This document shows, in pieces, positions 7,789 through 17,100 of a stretch of DNA of 64,000 nucleotides (positions within the stretch are counted from its first letter, which is position 1; the number at the start of each line of letters is the position of its first letter). Made by a program: the position numbers and the translations under genes. The stretch is from Streptomyces sp. ISL-1. GTDB taxonomy: Bacteria > Actinomycetota > Actinomycetes > Streptomycetales > Streptomycetaceae. The notes beneath the pieces were generated by a model. That model did no database searches and was not told where the DNA came from. It saw only the letters and a list, made by a program, of their open reading frames with translations. The stretch covers positions 1 to 64,000 of the forward strand of contig NZ_JAGGOI010000009.1 in NCBI RefSeq assembly GCF_018614585.1, in the 5' to 3' direction.

Positions 7789-9969
7789 ATGTTTGAGGGG
7801 TTAGGGCGTTTCATTCACCGGCGGTGCAAGCCTCTGCTGATCTTCACTTTGCTGTTCGCCGTGCTCTCCGGGGTCTACGGCGTCGGCGTCTTCGGCGACA
7901 TGAAGCCGGGTGGCTTCGAGGACCCGAAGTCGGAGAGCCGGCGCGCGGCCCTCCTGGCCGAGAAGGCGTTCCCGCAGCGGGCACCCGACGCGGTGGTGGT
8001 CTACCGCAGCGACGACAAGACCGTGGACGACCCGTCGTTCCAGAAGGCGGTCGTCGACAAGATCTCGTCGCTGCCGAGTTCGGTGGTCACCGGGTCCGCC
8101 CACTTCTGGATGACCAAGATGCCGGAGCAGGTGAGCCGCGACCGGCACGCGACCTATGTCGCGCTGAACCTGCACGGCAGTGACGACAACACCAAGGAAG
8201 AGTCCTACAAGGAGGTCAAGGACAAGCTGGCGGTCGAAGGGCTCGAAACCCTGCGCGGCGGCCCGGTCCCGACCGGCCATCAGGCCGGCGAGGAGATCGG
8301 CAAGGATCTCGGCACGGCGGAGGGCTTCTCCTTCCCGGTGCTCTTCGTACTGCTGGTCATCGTGTTCGGCGGACTCGCCGCGGCAAGCCTGCCGCTTCTC
8401 GTCGGCGGGCTCTCCATCCTCGGGTCCATGGCGGTACTGCGCGTCATCGCTCAGTTCACCGACGTCTCGGTGTTCGCGATGAGCCTGGTCACGGTCCTGG
8501 GCCTGGCGGTGGCCATCGACTACGGCCTGCTGATTGTGAGCCGCTACCGGGAGGAGCTGGAGCGCGGACACACCGGGGCCGATGCTCTCTCGCGCACCGT
8601 GGCCACGGCGGGGCGCACCGTGGTGGTCTCCGGGATCACGGTCGCGGTGGCGCTCTTCGGGATGACCTTCTTCCCCTTCGCGTTCCTCAAGTCCATGGCG
8701 TACGGCGGCGTGGCCGCGGTGGTCCTGTCGGTGTTCTTCTCGCTCATCGCGCTGCCCGCCGCACTGGCGGCGATGGGGCCGCGGGTCAACGCCCTCTCCC
8801 TGCGACGCAGGAAGCGGGCGGCGCCGGCATCGGGCGAGGGCCCCTGGTACCGGCTGGCACACGGTCTGATGCGCCGCCCGGTGGCGGTTTCGGTGGTCAC
8901 GCTCGGCGTGCTGCTCGCCCTCGCCGCGCCGTTCCTGCGCATCGAGTTCGGCGCCAACGACGCGCGGCAGCTTCCCAACAGCGCCGAGGGCCGACAGGTT
9001 CACAACATCATGGAGCGGGACTTCGACGGCGACGGCATCAAGTCCATCGACTCGCTGCTGACCCTGGCGGGCGACGCCAAGAGCAAGGAGCAGGGCGCCG
9101 AGCTGCAGGCGTACGCCGACCGGCTCGGCAAGGTGCCCGGGGCCAAGGGCGCCCAGATCACCGGAGTCGAGGGCACCACGGCGCGGGTGTCGGTGAAGTT
9201 CGACGGGGTCGCCGTCTCCACCCCGAGCAAGAACCTGGTGAACAAGCTCCGTGAGGTGCCCGCGCCACCAGGCGCCACGGCGTACTTCGGCGGCGAGACC
9301 GCGGTGTTCGACGACACCCTGGACGCGCTGGCCGAGACGCTGCCGTGGATGCTGCTCTACATCGCGATCGCGACGTACATCCTGCTGTTCCTGGCGTTCG
9401 GCTCGGTACTGCTGCCGCTGAAGGCGATCGGGATGAATCTGCTGTCCCTCTCGGCGACCTTCGGCATCCTGGTATGGATCTTCCAGGACGGGCATCTCGC
9501 CGATCTGCTCAGCTTCGATCCCACCGGGAACATCGAGCCCAATATGCCGATCATGCTGTTCGCGCTGATCTTCGGACTGTCCATGGACTACGAGGTGTTC
9601 CTGGTGTCCAGGATCCGGGAGCAGTACGACCTGCTCGGCGAACCGACGGCCGCGGTGGCCACCGGACTCCAGAGCATCGGCAAGCTGATCGTCAGTGCCG
9701 CACTGCTGATGTGCGTGCCGCTCGCGGCCATGGCGACCAGCGGCGTGCTGACCATGACGCTGTTCGGTGTGGGCATGGTGATCGCGATTCTGCTGGACGT
9801 GTTCGTGGTGCGGATCCTGCTGGTACCGGCCGTCATGAAGCTGATGGGCAGGGCCGGTTGGTGGGCTCCGGGGCCGCTGGCAAAGGTGTACGCCCGCTAC
9901 GGCATCAAGGAGACGGACGGCGTTCCGGAGACTCCGGACGCCAACGAGCGTGTTCCCGTGGCGAGTTAG
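7789..9969 (+). CDS. MMPL/RND-type lipid or polyketide exporter
   Basis: This protein of about 726 residues has two repeated MMPL halves, each with one TM, a soluble porter domain and further TMs. The conserved TM Asp motifs are both present (AIDYGLLIVSR and SMDYEVFLVSRIRE), suggesting a proton-driven inner-membrane transporter. The frame is open upstream to 7669, but ATG 7789 has a good GGGG Shine-Dalgarno and removes a non-hydrophobic leader, so I prefer it. Codon 5 is TTA (7801-7803), a rare Leu codon implying bldA dependence. It is divergent from tetR and ends at a very strong terminator. The probable cargo is the product of the adjacent synthase. Confidence 0.9.
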   Translation: MFEGLGRFIHRRCKPLLIFTLLFAVLSGVYGVGVFGDMKPGGFEDPKSESRRAALLAEKAFPQRAPDAVVVYRSDDKTVDDPSFQKAVVDKISSLPSSVVTGSAHFWMTKMPEQVSRDRHATYVALNLHGSDDNTKEESYKEVKDKLAVEGLETLRGGPVPTGHQAGEEIGKDLGTAEGFSFPVLFVLLVIVFGGLAAASLPLLVGGLSILGSMAVLRVIAQFTDVSVFAMSLVTVLGLAVAIDYGLLIVSRYREELERGHTGADALSRTVATAGRTVVVSGITVAVALFGMTFFPFAFLKSMAYGGVAAVVLSVFFSLIALPAALAAMGPRVNALSLRRRKRAAPASGEGPWYRLAHGLMRRPVAVSVVTLGVLLALAAPFLRIEFGANDARQLPNSAEGRQVHNIMERDFDGDGIKSIDSLLTLAGDAKSKEQGAELQAYADRLGKVPGAKGAQITGVEGTTARVSVKFDGVAVSTPSKNLVNKLREVPAPPGATAYFGGETAVFDDTLDALAETLPWMLLYIAIATYILLFLAFGSVLLPLKAIGMNLLSLSATFGILVWIFQDGHLADLLSFDPTGNIEPNMPIMLFALIFGLSMDYEVFLVSRIREQYDLLGEPTAAVATGLQSIGKLIVSAALLMCVPLAAMATSGVLTMTLFGVGMVIAILLDVFVVRILLVPAVMKLMGRAGWWAPGPLAKVYARYGIKETDGVPETPDANERVPVAS

Positions 9970-9992
9970 TCAGTGCCGGTGGGTCCCCTTCC

Positions 9993-10034
9993 CCGGGGTG
10001 AAGTGCCGCGGTCGTCCGCGGCACTTCACCCCGG
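9993..10034 (+). terminator. Strong hairpin terminator after the MMPL gene
   Basis: A perfect 19-bp inverted repeat (9993-10011 with 10016-10034) encloses a 4-nt loop, starting 24 nt after the MMPL stop. It separates MMPL transcription from the ABC operon. Confidence 0.85.
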
Positions 10035-10056
10035 CCGGCATACCTTCCGGCACACC

Positions 10057-10087
10057 TTGACGGGCAGATTCGTCCGTCGGGTACAGT
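10057..10087 (+). promoter_or_regulatory. Candidate promoter of the ABC exporter operon
   Basis: TTGACG (10057-10062) and TACAGT (10082-10087) are separated by 19 nt. They lie between the MMPL terminator and the ABC genes. The palindrome at 10099-10113 would cover or closely follow the transcription start. Confidence 0.45.
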
Positions 10088-10098
10088 CATTCCATCTA

Positions 10099-10113
10099 TT
10101 AGACAACGTCTAA
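10099..10113. promoter_or_regulatory. Perfect palindromic operator TTAGACAACGTCTAA
   Basis: Perfect 6-bp arms TTAGAC/GTCTAA flank a 3-nt centre, downstream of the putative -10 and just before the ABC gene start. The form is typical of TetR-family operators. It does not match the AACnGT sites by the tetR gene, so another repressor may act here. Confidence 0.6.
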
Positions 10114-10134
10114 CTGAGGCTCATGGAGGCCCGG

Positions 10135-11931
10135 ATGGCCGCGGAAAAGGCCGCACTTGGCGCGATTCTCCGCCCGATCAAGGGAAGGCTGCGGCTGGCC
10201 GTAGCCGCCCAGGCCGTCTCGGCGGTCGCCGGGGTCGTGCCCTTCATCGCCATCGCCGAACTCGGCCGGGTACTGCTGGACAGCGGGCCCGACCGGTCGC
10301 GCGAGGCCTGGACCATCACCGCGATCGGCGCCGGCGCCCTGCTGGTCAGGCTGATCTTTCTGCTCGCTTCGGGCGCCGTCTCCCACTTCGCGGACAATGA
10401 ACTGCAGTTGCACATCCGGCGCGGGCTTGTGGACAAGCTCGGCCGGGTGCCGCTCGGCTGGTTCTCCGCGCGCAACTCCGGCTCGGTGAAGAAGGCCGTG
10501 CAGGACGATGTGGAAGCGATGCACCACATGCTCGCCCACTCGGTGCTCGACATCACCGCGGCGGTGGTCGTTCCGGTGACGTCGCTGACGTACCTGTTCT
10601 GGGTGGACTGGCGGATGACCCTCGTGGTGATCGCCCCGCTGGTCGTCGGTCTCGGGCTCTACAGCATCACGATGGCCCAGATGGCCGGCCACCTTCCCGA
10701 CTACGACCGGGCGATGGAGCGGATCAACGGCAGCGCCGTCGAATTCGTCCAGGGCATCGCGGTGGTCAAGACCTTCGGCCAGACACGCCGGGCGCACCAG
10801 CGGTTCAGCGAGGCGGCGGACGACTTCTCCTCGTTCTTCCTGTCCTGGGTCCGCGCCACGCTGCGCTCCAAGGCGGCGGCCGAGATCGTACTTTCGCCGA
10901 TCGCCGTGCTGCTGGCGGTGCTCGCCGGAGGCGCGGTGTTCGTGACGAACGGCTGGCTCGCCGCCGTGGACCTGCTGCCGTTCGCCCTGCTCGGGATCGG
11001 CCTCACCGCGCCCGTACTGGCTCTGTTCTACGCGAGCTACGAACTGCGGATCGCCAAGGGCGCGGCCGAGCGCGTCGGCGAGGTGCTGGAGGCCGAGGAA
11101 CTTGCGGAGTCCGCCGCGCCGCGTACACCGTCCGGGAACGACGTCAGCTACAAGGGCGTGCGGTTCTCCTACGACGGCAAGCAGGAAGCCGTGGCAGGCA
11201 TCGACCTGGAGCTGGCCCCGGGAACTGTCACCGCCCTGGTCGGTCCCTCGGGTTCGGGCAAAAGCACCCTGGCCACGCTGCTCCCCCGGTTCGGGGACGT
11301 GACCGGCGGCTCCATCAGCATCGGCGGCGTCGACATCAGGGAAATGGCTCTGGAGGATCTGTACCGCCGGGTCGCGTTCGTCTTTCAGGACGTCCGTCTC
11401 ACGCAGGACACTGTCGCCGCCAATATCCGGATGGCGAGGCCCGACGCCGACCTTTCGGAGGTACGGGCCGCGGCCCGGGCAGCCTGCGTCCACGACGTGA
11501 TCGAGGCGCTGCCGCGCGGCTACGACTCGGTGATCGGCGAGGACGCGCGGTTCTCCGGCGGCCAGGCGCAGCGCGTCTCGATCGCCCGCGCGCTGCTGGC
11601 CGACACACCCATCATCGTGCTGGACGAGGCCGCCGCCTTCGCCGACCCGCAGTCCGAGGCCGCCGTGCAGGACGCGCTGTCGGAGCTGACCAGGGGAAAG
11701 ATCGTGCTGCTGATCGCCCACCGGCTCTCCACCGTGGTCGATGCGGACCTGATCGCGGTCCTCGAGGACGGAAAAATCATCGAACGCGGCAGGCACGAGC
11801 AACTGGTCGCACAGGCCGGCAGGTACGCCCGTATGTGGCACGCCCATGAGCGGACGGCCGGGTGGCAGCCGCACCAGCCCACGTTGATCACGACCGTGAG
11901 CGCCGCTCCGGTGGGAGGGAACAACCGATGA
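10135..11931 (+). CDS. ABC exporter half-transporter (TMD-NBD), first subunit
   Basis: A six-TM ABC membrane domain (~1-310) is fused to an ATPase domain with Walker A GPSGSGKST, signature FSGGQAQR, Walker B IIVLDEA and H-loop IAHRLST. The D-loop reads AAFADPQSE, as in YbtP/IrtA-type half transporters. ATG 10123 is also in frame, but GGAGG lies 5 nt before ATG 10135, so I chose the latter (598 residues). The next ABC gene starts inside the stop codon, so the two should form a heterodimer. Such pairs export peptides or lipids or import siderophores; in this cluster, export of the product is more likely. Confidence 0.9.
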   Translation: MAAEKAALGAILRPIKGRLRLAVAAQAVSAVAGVVPFIAIAELGRVLLDSGPDRSREAWTITAIGAGALLVRLIFLLASGAVSHFADNELQLHIRRGLVDKLGRVPLGWFSARNSGSVKKAVQDDVEAMHHMLAHSVLDITAAVVVPVTSLTYLFWVDWRMTLVVIAPLVVGLGLYSITMAQMAGHLPDYDRAMERINGSAVEFVQGIAVVKTFGQTRRAHQRFSEAADDFSSFFLSWVRATLRSKAAAEIVLSPIAVLLAVLAGGAVFVTNGWLAAVDLLPFALLGIGLTAPVLALFYASYELRIAKGAAERVGEVLEAEELAESAAPRTPSGNDVSYKGVRFSYDGKQEAVAGIDLELAPGTVTALVGPSGSGKSTLATLLPRFGDVTGGSISIGGVDIREMALEDLYRRVAFVFQDVRLTQDTVAANIRMARPDADLSEVRAAARAACVHDVIEALPRGYDSVIGEDARFSGGQAQRVSIARALLADTPIIVLDEAAAFADPQSEAAVQDALSELTRGKIVLLIAHRLSTVVDADLIAVLEDGKIIERGRHEQLVAQAGRYARMWHAHERTAGWQPHQPTLITTVSAAPVGGNNR

Positions 11932-13667
11932 TCCGTCAACTGCTCAAGGTGGTGGGCCCCGAGCACGGGCGCCCCGTACGCAGGATGCTCGCCGCCCTCG
12001 CGGTGGGCGCGGTGCTGCAGGGCATCGCCTTCGCCCTGCTCGTCCCGGTCCTTCAGGCGCTCTTCGGCTCCGATCCCGACTCGGTGTGGCCCTGGATCTG
12101 GGTGCTGCTCGGAGTGTCGTTCCTGTACTGCGTGACCTACTACGACAGCCTGCGCACCGGATTCCAGGCGGGTGCGACGCTCTCCAGGAGCCTGCACCAC
12201 CGGATCGGCGACCAGGTGGCGACGCTGCCGCTGGGCTGGTTCGCGCCGGAGCGGGTCGGGCAGCTCGGGCAGCTCGCCACGAAGAGCGTCATGGACATCA
12301 TGGGGGTGCCGGCCCATCTGCTGCGGCCACTGGTGACCAGCTACCTCACCCCCGCCACCGTCGTCGCTCTGATGTACGTCTTCGACTGGCGGCTGGCGCT
12401 GGCGGCCACCCTCACCGTGCCGGTGATCGTCCTGGTCTACCGGTGGAGCGCCGGCCTGACCCGCAAGGCCGACGAGGCCCGGACGGCGGCGCATGCCGTG
12501 ACCGGCGGCCGGGTCGTCGAGTTCGCTCAACTCCAGCCTGTCCTGAGGGTGTTCGGCCGCAGCGGGCCGAGCGCCGGGACGCGCGGGCTCGATGACGCGC
12601 TGCACACGCAGTACGAGACGTCCCGCCGGGTGCTCGTCACCGGGGTGCCCGGACTGATCAGTTTCGCGCTCGTGGTCCAGGCGGCTTTCAGCGTCATCCT
12701 GGTGTCGGGCACCTACCTGGCACTCGACGGAAGCCTGGACGTGGCCAAGCTGCTGGCGATCCTCGTCCTCGCGGCCCGGTTCACCGAACCGATCGCCGAG
12801 ACCGCGGTGCTCGGCTCGACGCTGCGTACGGCGCGGTCCGCACTCGACCGGGTCTCCGCCCTGCTGGAGGAGCCGGCCCTGCCCCGGCCCGACGATCCGC
12901 GTGTCCCCGACGGCAACGGCGTCGAGTTCGAGAACGTGGCCTTCAGCTACGACGGGACACCCGTGCTCTCCGGAGTCTCGCTGACCATGTCGGAGGGCAC
13001 GATGACCGCGCTCGTCGGCCCCTCCGGATCCGGCAAGACCACGGTCAGCAAGCTGATCCCGCGGTTCTGGGACGTGGACGCCGGCGTGGTGCGGGTGGGC
13101 GGGGTGGACGTCCGGGACATCGATCCCGAGGTGCTGATGTCCCGGATCTCCGTGGTGTTCCAGGATGTGTACCTCTTCGAGGGCACGATCCTGGACAACA
13201 TCAGGGTCGGCCGCCCGACGGCCAGTGACGCCGAGGTCCGCGAGGTCGCCCGGCTGGCCCGGGTGGAGGAAATCGTGCACCGGCTGCCGGACGGTTGGGA
13301 CACCAAGGTCGGTGAGGGCGGCGCGCTGCTCTCGGGCGGCGAACGGCAACGGGTGTCGATCGCGCGCGCAATCCTGAAGGACGCCCCGATCGTGCTGCTC
13401 GATGAGGCGACCGCATCGCTGGACCCGGAGAACGAGCAGGCGGTGCAGGAGGCGCTGAGCGTCCTGACGGCCGGCCGGACGCTGCTTGTCATCGCGCACA
13501 GGCTGCGGACCGTCGCCACGGCCGACCAGATCCTCCTGCTGGACGAGGGAAAGATCGCCGAGCACGGCACGCACGACCAACTCGTCGCCGCCGACGGTCG
13601 TTACGCGGCCTTCTGGACCGAACGGAACCGGGCCAAGCGATGGAGCCTGGCCGGCCGGCATTCCTGA
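11928..13667 (+). CDS. ABC exporter half-transporter (TMD-NBD), second subunit
   Basis: This 579-residue partner subunit has an ABC membrane domain in the first ~300 residues. The ATPase domain has GPSGSGKTT, signature LLSGGERQR, Walker B IVLLDEATAS and IAHRLRT. ATG 11928 overlaps the upstream stop (ATGA); longer in-frame starts would lie deep inside the first gene. All ATPase motifs are intact in both halves, so each nucleotide site could hydrolyse ATP. It resembles YbtQ/IrtB-type subunits. The substrate is unknown. Confidence 0.9.
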   Translation: MIRQLLKVVGPEHGRPVRRMLAALAVGAVLQGIAFALLVPVLQALFGSDPDSVWPWIWVLLGVSFLYCVTYYDSLRTGFQAGATLSRSLHHRIGDQVATLPLGWFAPERVGQLGQLATKSVMDIMGVPAHLLRPLVTSYLTPATVVALMYVFDWRLALAATLTVPVIVLVYRWSAGLTRKADEARTAAHAVTGGRVVEFAQLQPVLRVFGRSGPSAGTRGLDDALHTQYETSRRVLVTGVPGLISFALVVQAAFSVILVSGTYLALDGSLDVAKLLAILVLAARFTEPIAETAVLGSTLRTARSALDRVSALLEEPALPRPDDPRVPDGNGVEFENVAFSYDGTPVLSGVSLTMSEGTMTALVGPSGSGKTTVSKLIPRFWDVDAGVVRVGGVDVRDIDPEVLMSRISVVFQDVYLFEGTILDNIRVGRPTASDAEVREVARLARVEEIVHRLPDGWDTKVGEGGALLSGGERQRVSIARAILKDAPIVLLDEATASLDPENEQAVQEALSVLTAGRTLLVIAHRLRTVATADQILLLDEGKIAEHGTHDQLVAADGRYAAFWTERNRAKRWSLAGRHS

Positions 13668-14113
13668 CCAAAATTCAACTCGACTACGCTGACGGAATCC
13701 TGCCGTCCGGTACATGAAACAAGTCCGAAACAATGGAATGGATTGCGTCAAGACCACAGGCCGGCAGCACGGCGGGCAGGACGTCAGAATTGCCGGTCCA
13801 TCTTGCCGCTCCCCCACTCGACACGGACCCGAATACCGTAACCATCAGGCCATTCAACAGCTCCGCCCCCGCCAGATTGATTCCAGTTCCGCCTCCGACG
13901 TGCCGGTCTATACTGGCCATCGTCCTGTTGGCCACCAGGTTCGGGTGACGGAAAGGCGGAGCAATTTTCGCCGGACCGGAGCAGAGCGGATGCCGAGGTA
14001 CGCCTCCTTCCGGTCGTGGGCTGTTCAATTAGCCGCCACATCAAGACACCTGAGGGCTCCAGGACATTCATCGAAAGGTGCTGAGCATTCTTCGAGCGGG
14101 GGCTTGAGAACAG
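13668..14113 (+). promoter_or_regulatory. 446-bp intergenic region with a candidate promoter for the LAL regulator
   Basis: No supported gene lies here and the local GC is lower than in the flanking genes. TTCCGC (13887-13892) and TATACT (13909-13914), 16 nt apart, are a plausible promoter reading toward the LuxR gene and would leave a leader of about 190 nt. There is no obvious terminator directly after the ABC operon. Confidence 0.35.
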
Positions 14114-16996
14114 ATGTCATCCGATGTTGTTTTCCACTGGCCGATAACTGCCCGAGAAGCTGAACTCCACGCAGTTGAGCGGGCCCTCGACCGGGGGAAC
14201 GGCGCGCTTCTCGTCGGCGACCCGGGCGTGGGCAAGAGCCTCCTCCTCGCCACCGCTCTGGAGCGGGCCGCCGACGAAGGCAAGACCGTACTCTCCGTCG
14301 GCGGAGCGAGCTGGAGCAGCGGGACGCGGGCACGCGGATTCGGATCACTCGCCGAATGCCTGGAGTCCATCGAACCCTCCACACTGGACGGCACCGCATC
14401 CGACCGCCCCCTCGTCGGCATCGACGACGCTCATCTGGTCGATTCCGCATCGGGCGACCGCCTCCACCGGCTCGTCGCCGCGGGGCGGCTCGCCGTACTC
14501 GCCACCAGTCGGCAGGACGCACCCACCCCGGCCGGGATCGACAAACTATGGGTCGAGAGGCTCATAGACCACGTTGAAGTAGCTCCCTTCGACCGCACAG
14601 CGATGGGCAACGTCCTGCGCGCCCGGCTGGGCGGCCACACCGATACGGCGACGCTGGAGCGCCTCTGGGCCGCCACCCACGGAAACGCGCTGATGCTGCG
14701 TGAACTCGTCGAGCACGCACTCGAGGACGAGTCGCTGCGCTGCGTCGACGGGACCTGGCTCTGGCAGGGTCTGACCGAGCGCCCCGGCAAACGGCTGTCG
14801 AACGTCATAAGCCTCGGGCTGCGGGACCTCAGTCACGAGGAACACGAACTCGTCAACATGCTCGCCGTCGCCGAACCGCTGGAGGCGGACATCGCCGTCG
14901 CGTCGGGACTCGCGCATGCCGCGGAGTCGCTCGACCTGCGCGGCATCGTGAAGGTCGAGCGCAACGGGTCGCGCGTCGACCTCCGGCTGGCCGTTCCGCT
15001 CAGTCGCGTCGTGGTGGCTTCCCGGATGTCCGACCTCACCGCCCAACGGCTCCGCCGCCAGGTCGCCGACGCCCTGGAACGTACGGGCGCCCGCAGAGAG
15101 GAGGACATGCTGCGCATCGTCTCCCTCCGTATCGAAGCGGGACTCGTCCCGGAGCGGCAGCAACTGCTCGTCGCGGCGCGCACCGCGATGCGGATGCGGG
15201 ACTGCGTGCTCGCCGAGCGCCTGTGCCTGCTGACCCTGCGGGACATTCCGCCGGGTGCGGACACGGCCATGGGCGGCCCGGCGCCGGATCCCGATTCAGC
15301 GGACTACGGAGCGGATCTCTGCCGGGTAGTTACGCGCGTTGACAAGGGGGCCGGCCACGCGACGGACTGCGTCCGGGCCGCCCTTCTGCTCGGTCAGGTC
15401 CTCGTCGCCAAGGGCTGCCACCAGGAGGCCGAGACGGTCCTGGCCACCGCCCTCGAATCCGGTGTGGAGGTGCCGCACCCGGAGTACATCGCCGCCGTGC
15501 ACACCCGGGTGATCAACATGGCGTGGCGGTTAGGCCGCGTGCCGGACGCCGGGACCGTACTGGACCGCGCCGTCACGGCAATCGGGCCCGCGCACGCCGG
15601 AATGCTGCACGGCACGCGCGTCAAGATCGCGGTGCTGTCCGACCGCCTCCAGGAGGCCGTGGACATCGGTGAGGCGGTGCTGCGCTCCGGAACCGCCGGC
15701 CTTTCCGTCACCCAGGCGCTGGTACCGGCGGTGGCCTACGCGCGCACTGAGCTCGGGGACACGACAGGCGCGCTGGAACTGCTGAACAGCTACCGGGACG
15801 TCTCATTCGACTGGGACTCCGACTCCCTGGTCCTCGTCAACGCCGTCGCCGCACGCTGCTCCTACCTCTCGGGCAATCTGAAGGGGGCCGCCGACACCCT
15901 GGACGCCCTGCCCCGATACGACGCCAGCGACCGCTGGCCGGTGCTCCTGGAGACCATCATCGCCCGGTCCCAGCTGCTGCGTCTCCTCGGGCAGCCCGAG
16001 CGGGCCGTTGCTCTGCTGCGGCAGGCGATTGCCCTGGAGACGGGTTACGAATGGCCGACCACCCGGGCCTGGCCACTGGCCCAACTGGCCGGCGCGCTGG
16101 CCGAGCTGGGGCAGCACCCGGAGGCTCTGCGCACCCTCGTCGAGGCCCGTTCGGTCCAGCGCATGGCCGTCTCCCACCCGATCGCCGAGGACGAGATCGC
16201 GCACGACCGCGCGTTGGTGCTCGCCCATACCGGGGACCGTTCGGGAGCCGCCGCCCAGGCCGTGGAACTGGGTGAGCGCGCGGCGGCGGCAGGGCGTCCG
16301 GTCACGGCCGTGACCGCGCTGCACCTGGCCGCCCGTGTCAAGGACGGCGCCGCGTTCCGGATCCGGAAGCAGGCTCAGCTGCTCGCGGCGAAGAGCACCG
16401 GGGGCGTGGTGCGGGTGATGGCCGATCACATACAGGCGCTCGCCGAGGCCGACGGCAATGCGCTGACCAGGGTGTCCGCACAGTTCCGGGACATGGGAGC
16501 GCTGCCGATGGCCGCCGAGGCCGCGGCGCAGGCGGCCCGGGCCTACCGGGCATCGAGCCAGCGCCGCAAGAGCCGGGAAGCCTGGGCCACATGCCAGGAC
16601 CTGCTTCGTGACTGCGGCTGCTCCCTGCCGCCGTGGCTGGCGAGGGAGAACCGCCAGGAGAGCGATGCCGCACCGCTGACGCCCCGGGAACGGGAGGTCG
16701 CCGCGCTCGCCTCGACCGGTCTTTCGAACCGCGATATCGCCGAGCAGCTGGTGGTGTCGGTCCGCACCGTGGAGAACCATCTGCACCGGATTTACCACAA
16801 GTTGGGCATCACCGCCCGGAACGATCTCAAGCGGGGCCTGGAGCAGGCGACCGCGCAGCCCGAGGAAGCGAGTCGTATGGCACCGGTGCAGCTGATCCGC
16901 TCTGCCGAGCCGGAGCCCGTCACCGAGGACGGTCGGGGGGGCGACCTGCTGTCCGATGAATGCGGGATCCGGTTCGCCGACCGTCCCGCTTCCTGA
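14114..16996 (+). CDS. LAL-family LuxR transcriptional regulator (AAA-like NTPase plus HTH)
   Basis: This 960-residue regulator has an N-terminal NTPase with Walker A GDPGVGKS (~35-42) and a Walker B-like LVGIDDAH. A long helical TPR-like middle follows. A C-terminal LuxR HTH (~855-915) carries PLTPREREVAALASTG and SNRDIAEQLVVSVRTVENH. Size and order match pathway-specific LAL activators of polyketide clusters. Codon 473 is TTA (15530-15532), so translation should need the bldA tRNA and follow development. It probably activates the synthase operon or the reverse-strand release genes. Confidence 0.92.
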   Translation: MSSDVVFHWPITAREAELHAVERALDRGNGALLVGDPGVGKSLLLATALERAADEGKTVLSVGGASWSSGTRARGFGSLAECLESIEPSTLDGTASDRPLVGIDDAHLVDSASGDRLHRLVAAGRLAVLATSRQDAPTPAGIDKLWVERLIDHVEVAPFDRTAMGNVLRARLGGHTDTATLERLWAATHGNALMLRELVEHALEDESLRCVDGTWLWQGLTERPGKRLSNVISLGLRDLSHEEHELVNMLAVAEPLEADIAVASGLAHAAESLDLRGIVKVERNGSRVDLRLAVPLSRVVVASRMSDLTAQRLRRQVADALERTGARREEDMLRIVSLRIEAGLVPERQQLLVAARTAMRMRDCVLAERLCLLTLRDIPPGADTAMGGPAPDPDSADYGADLCRVVTRVDKGAGHATDCVRAALLLGQVLVAKGCHQEAETVLATALESGVEVPHPEYIAAVHTRVINMAWRLGRVPDAGTVLDRAVTAIGPAHAGMLHGTRVKIAVLSDRLQEAVDIGEAVLRSGTAGLSVTQALVPAVAYARTELGDTTGALELLNSYRDVSFDWDSDSLVLVNAVAARCSYLSGNLKGAADTLDALPRYDASDRWPVLLETIIARSQLLRLLGQPERAVALLRQAIALETGYEWPTTRAWPLAQLAGALAELGQHPEALRTLVEARSVQRMAVSHPIAEDEIAHDRALVLAHTGDRSGAAAQAVELGERAAAAGRPVTAVTALHLAARVKDGAAFRIRKQAQLLAAKSTGGVVRVMADHIQALAEADGNALTRVSAQFRDMGALPMAAEAAAQAARAYRASSQRRKSREAWATCQDLLRDCGCSLPPWLARENRQESDAAPLTPREREVAALASTGLSNRDIAEQLVVSVRTVENHLHRIYHKLGITARNDLKRGLEQATAQPEEASRMAPVQLIRSAEPEPVTEDGRGGDLLSDECGIRFADRPAS

Positions 16997-17052
16997 ACTC
17001 GCCGCCGTGAACGCCGGCTGCGTGAGCGCCCCCTGGAAAGCCCCCCGACAGA

Positions 17053-17086
17053 AAGGTGTCCCGCGAGACTTCTCGCGGGACACCTT
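17053..17086. terminator. Bidirectional terminator between luxR and the thioester reductase gene
   Basis: A 15-bp perfect stem (AAGGTGTCCCGCGAG with its complement) and 4-nt loop lie between convergent genes ending at 16996 and 17101. A short T-rich stretch follows. Confidence 0.85.
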
Positions 17087-17100
17087 CCTTTGTCAGCGGC

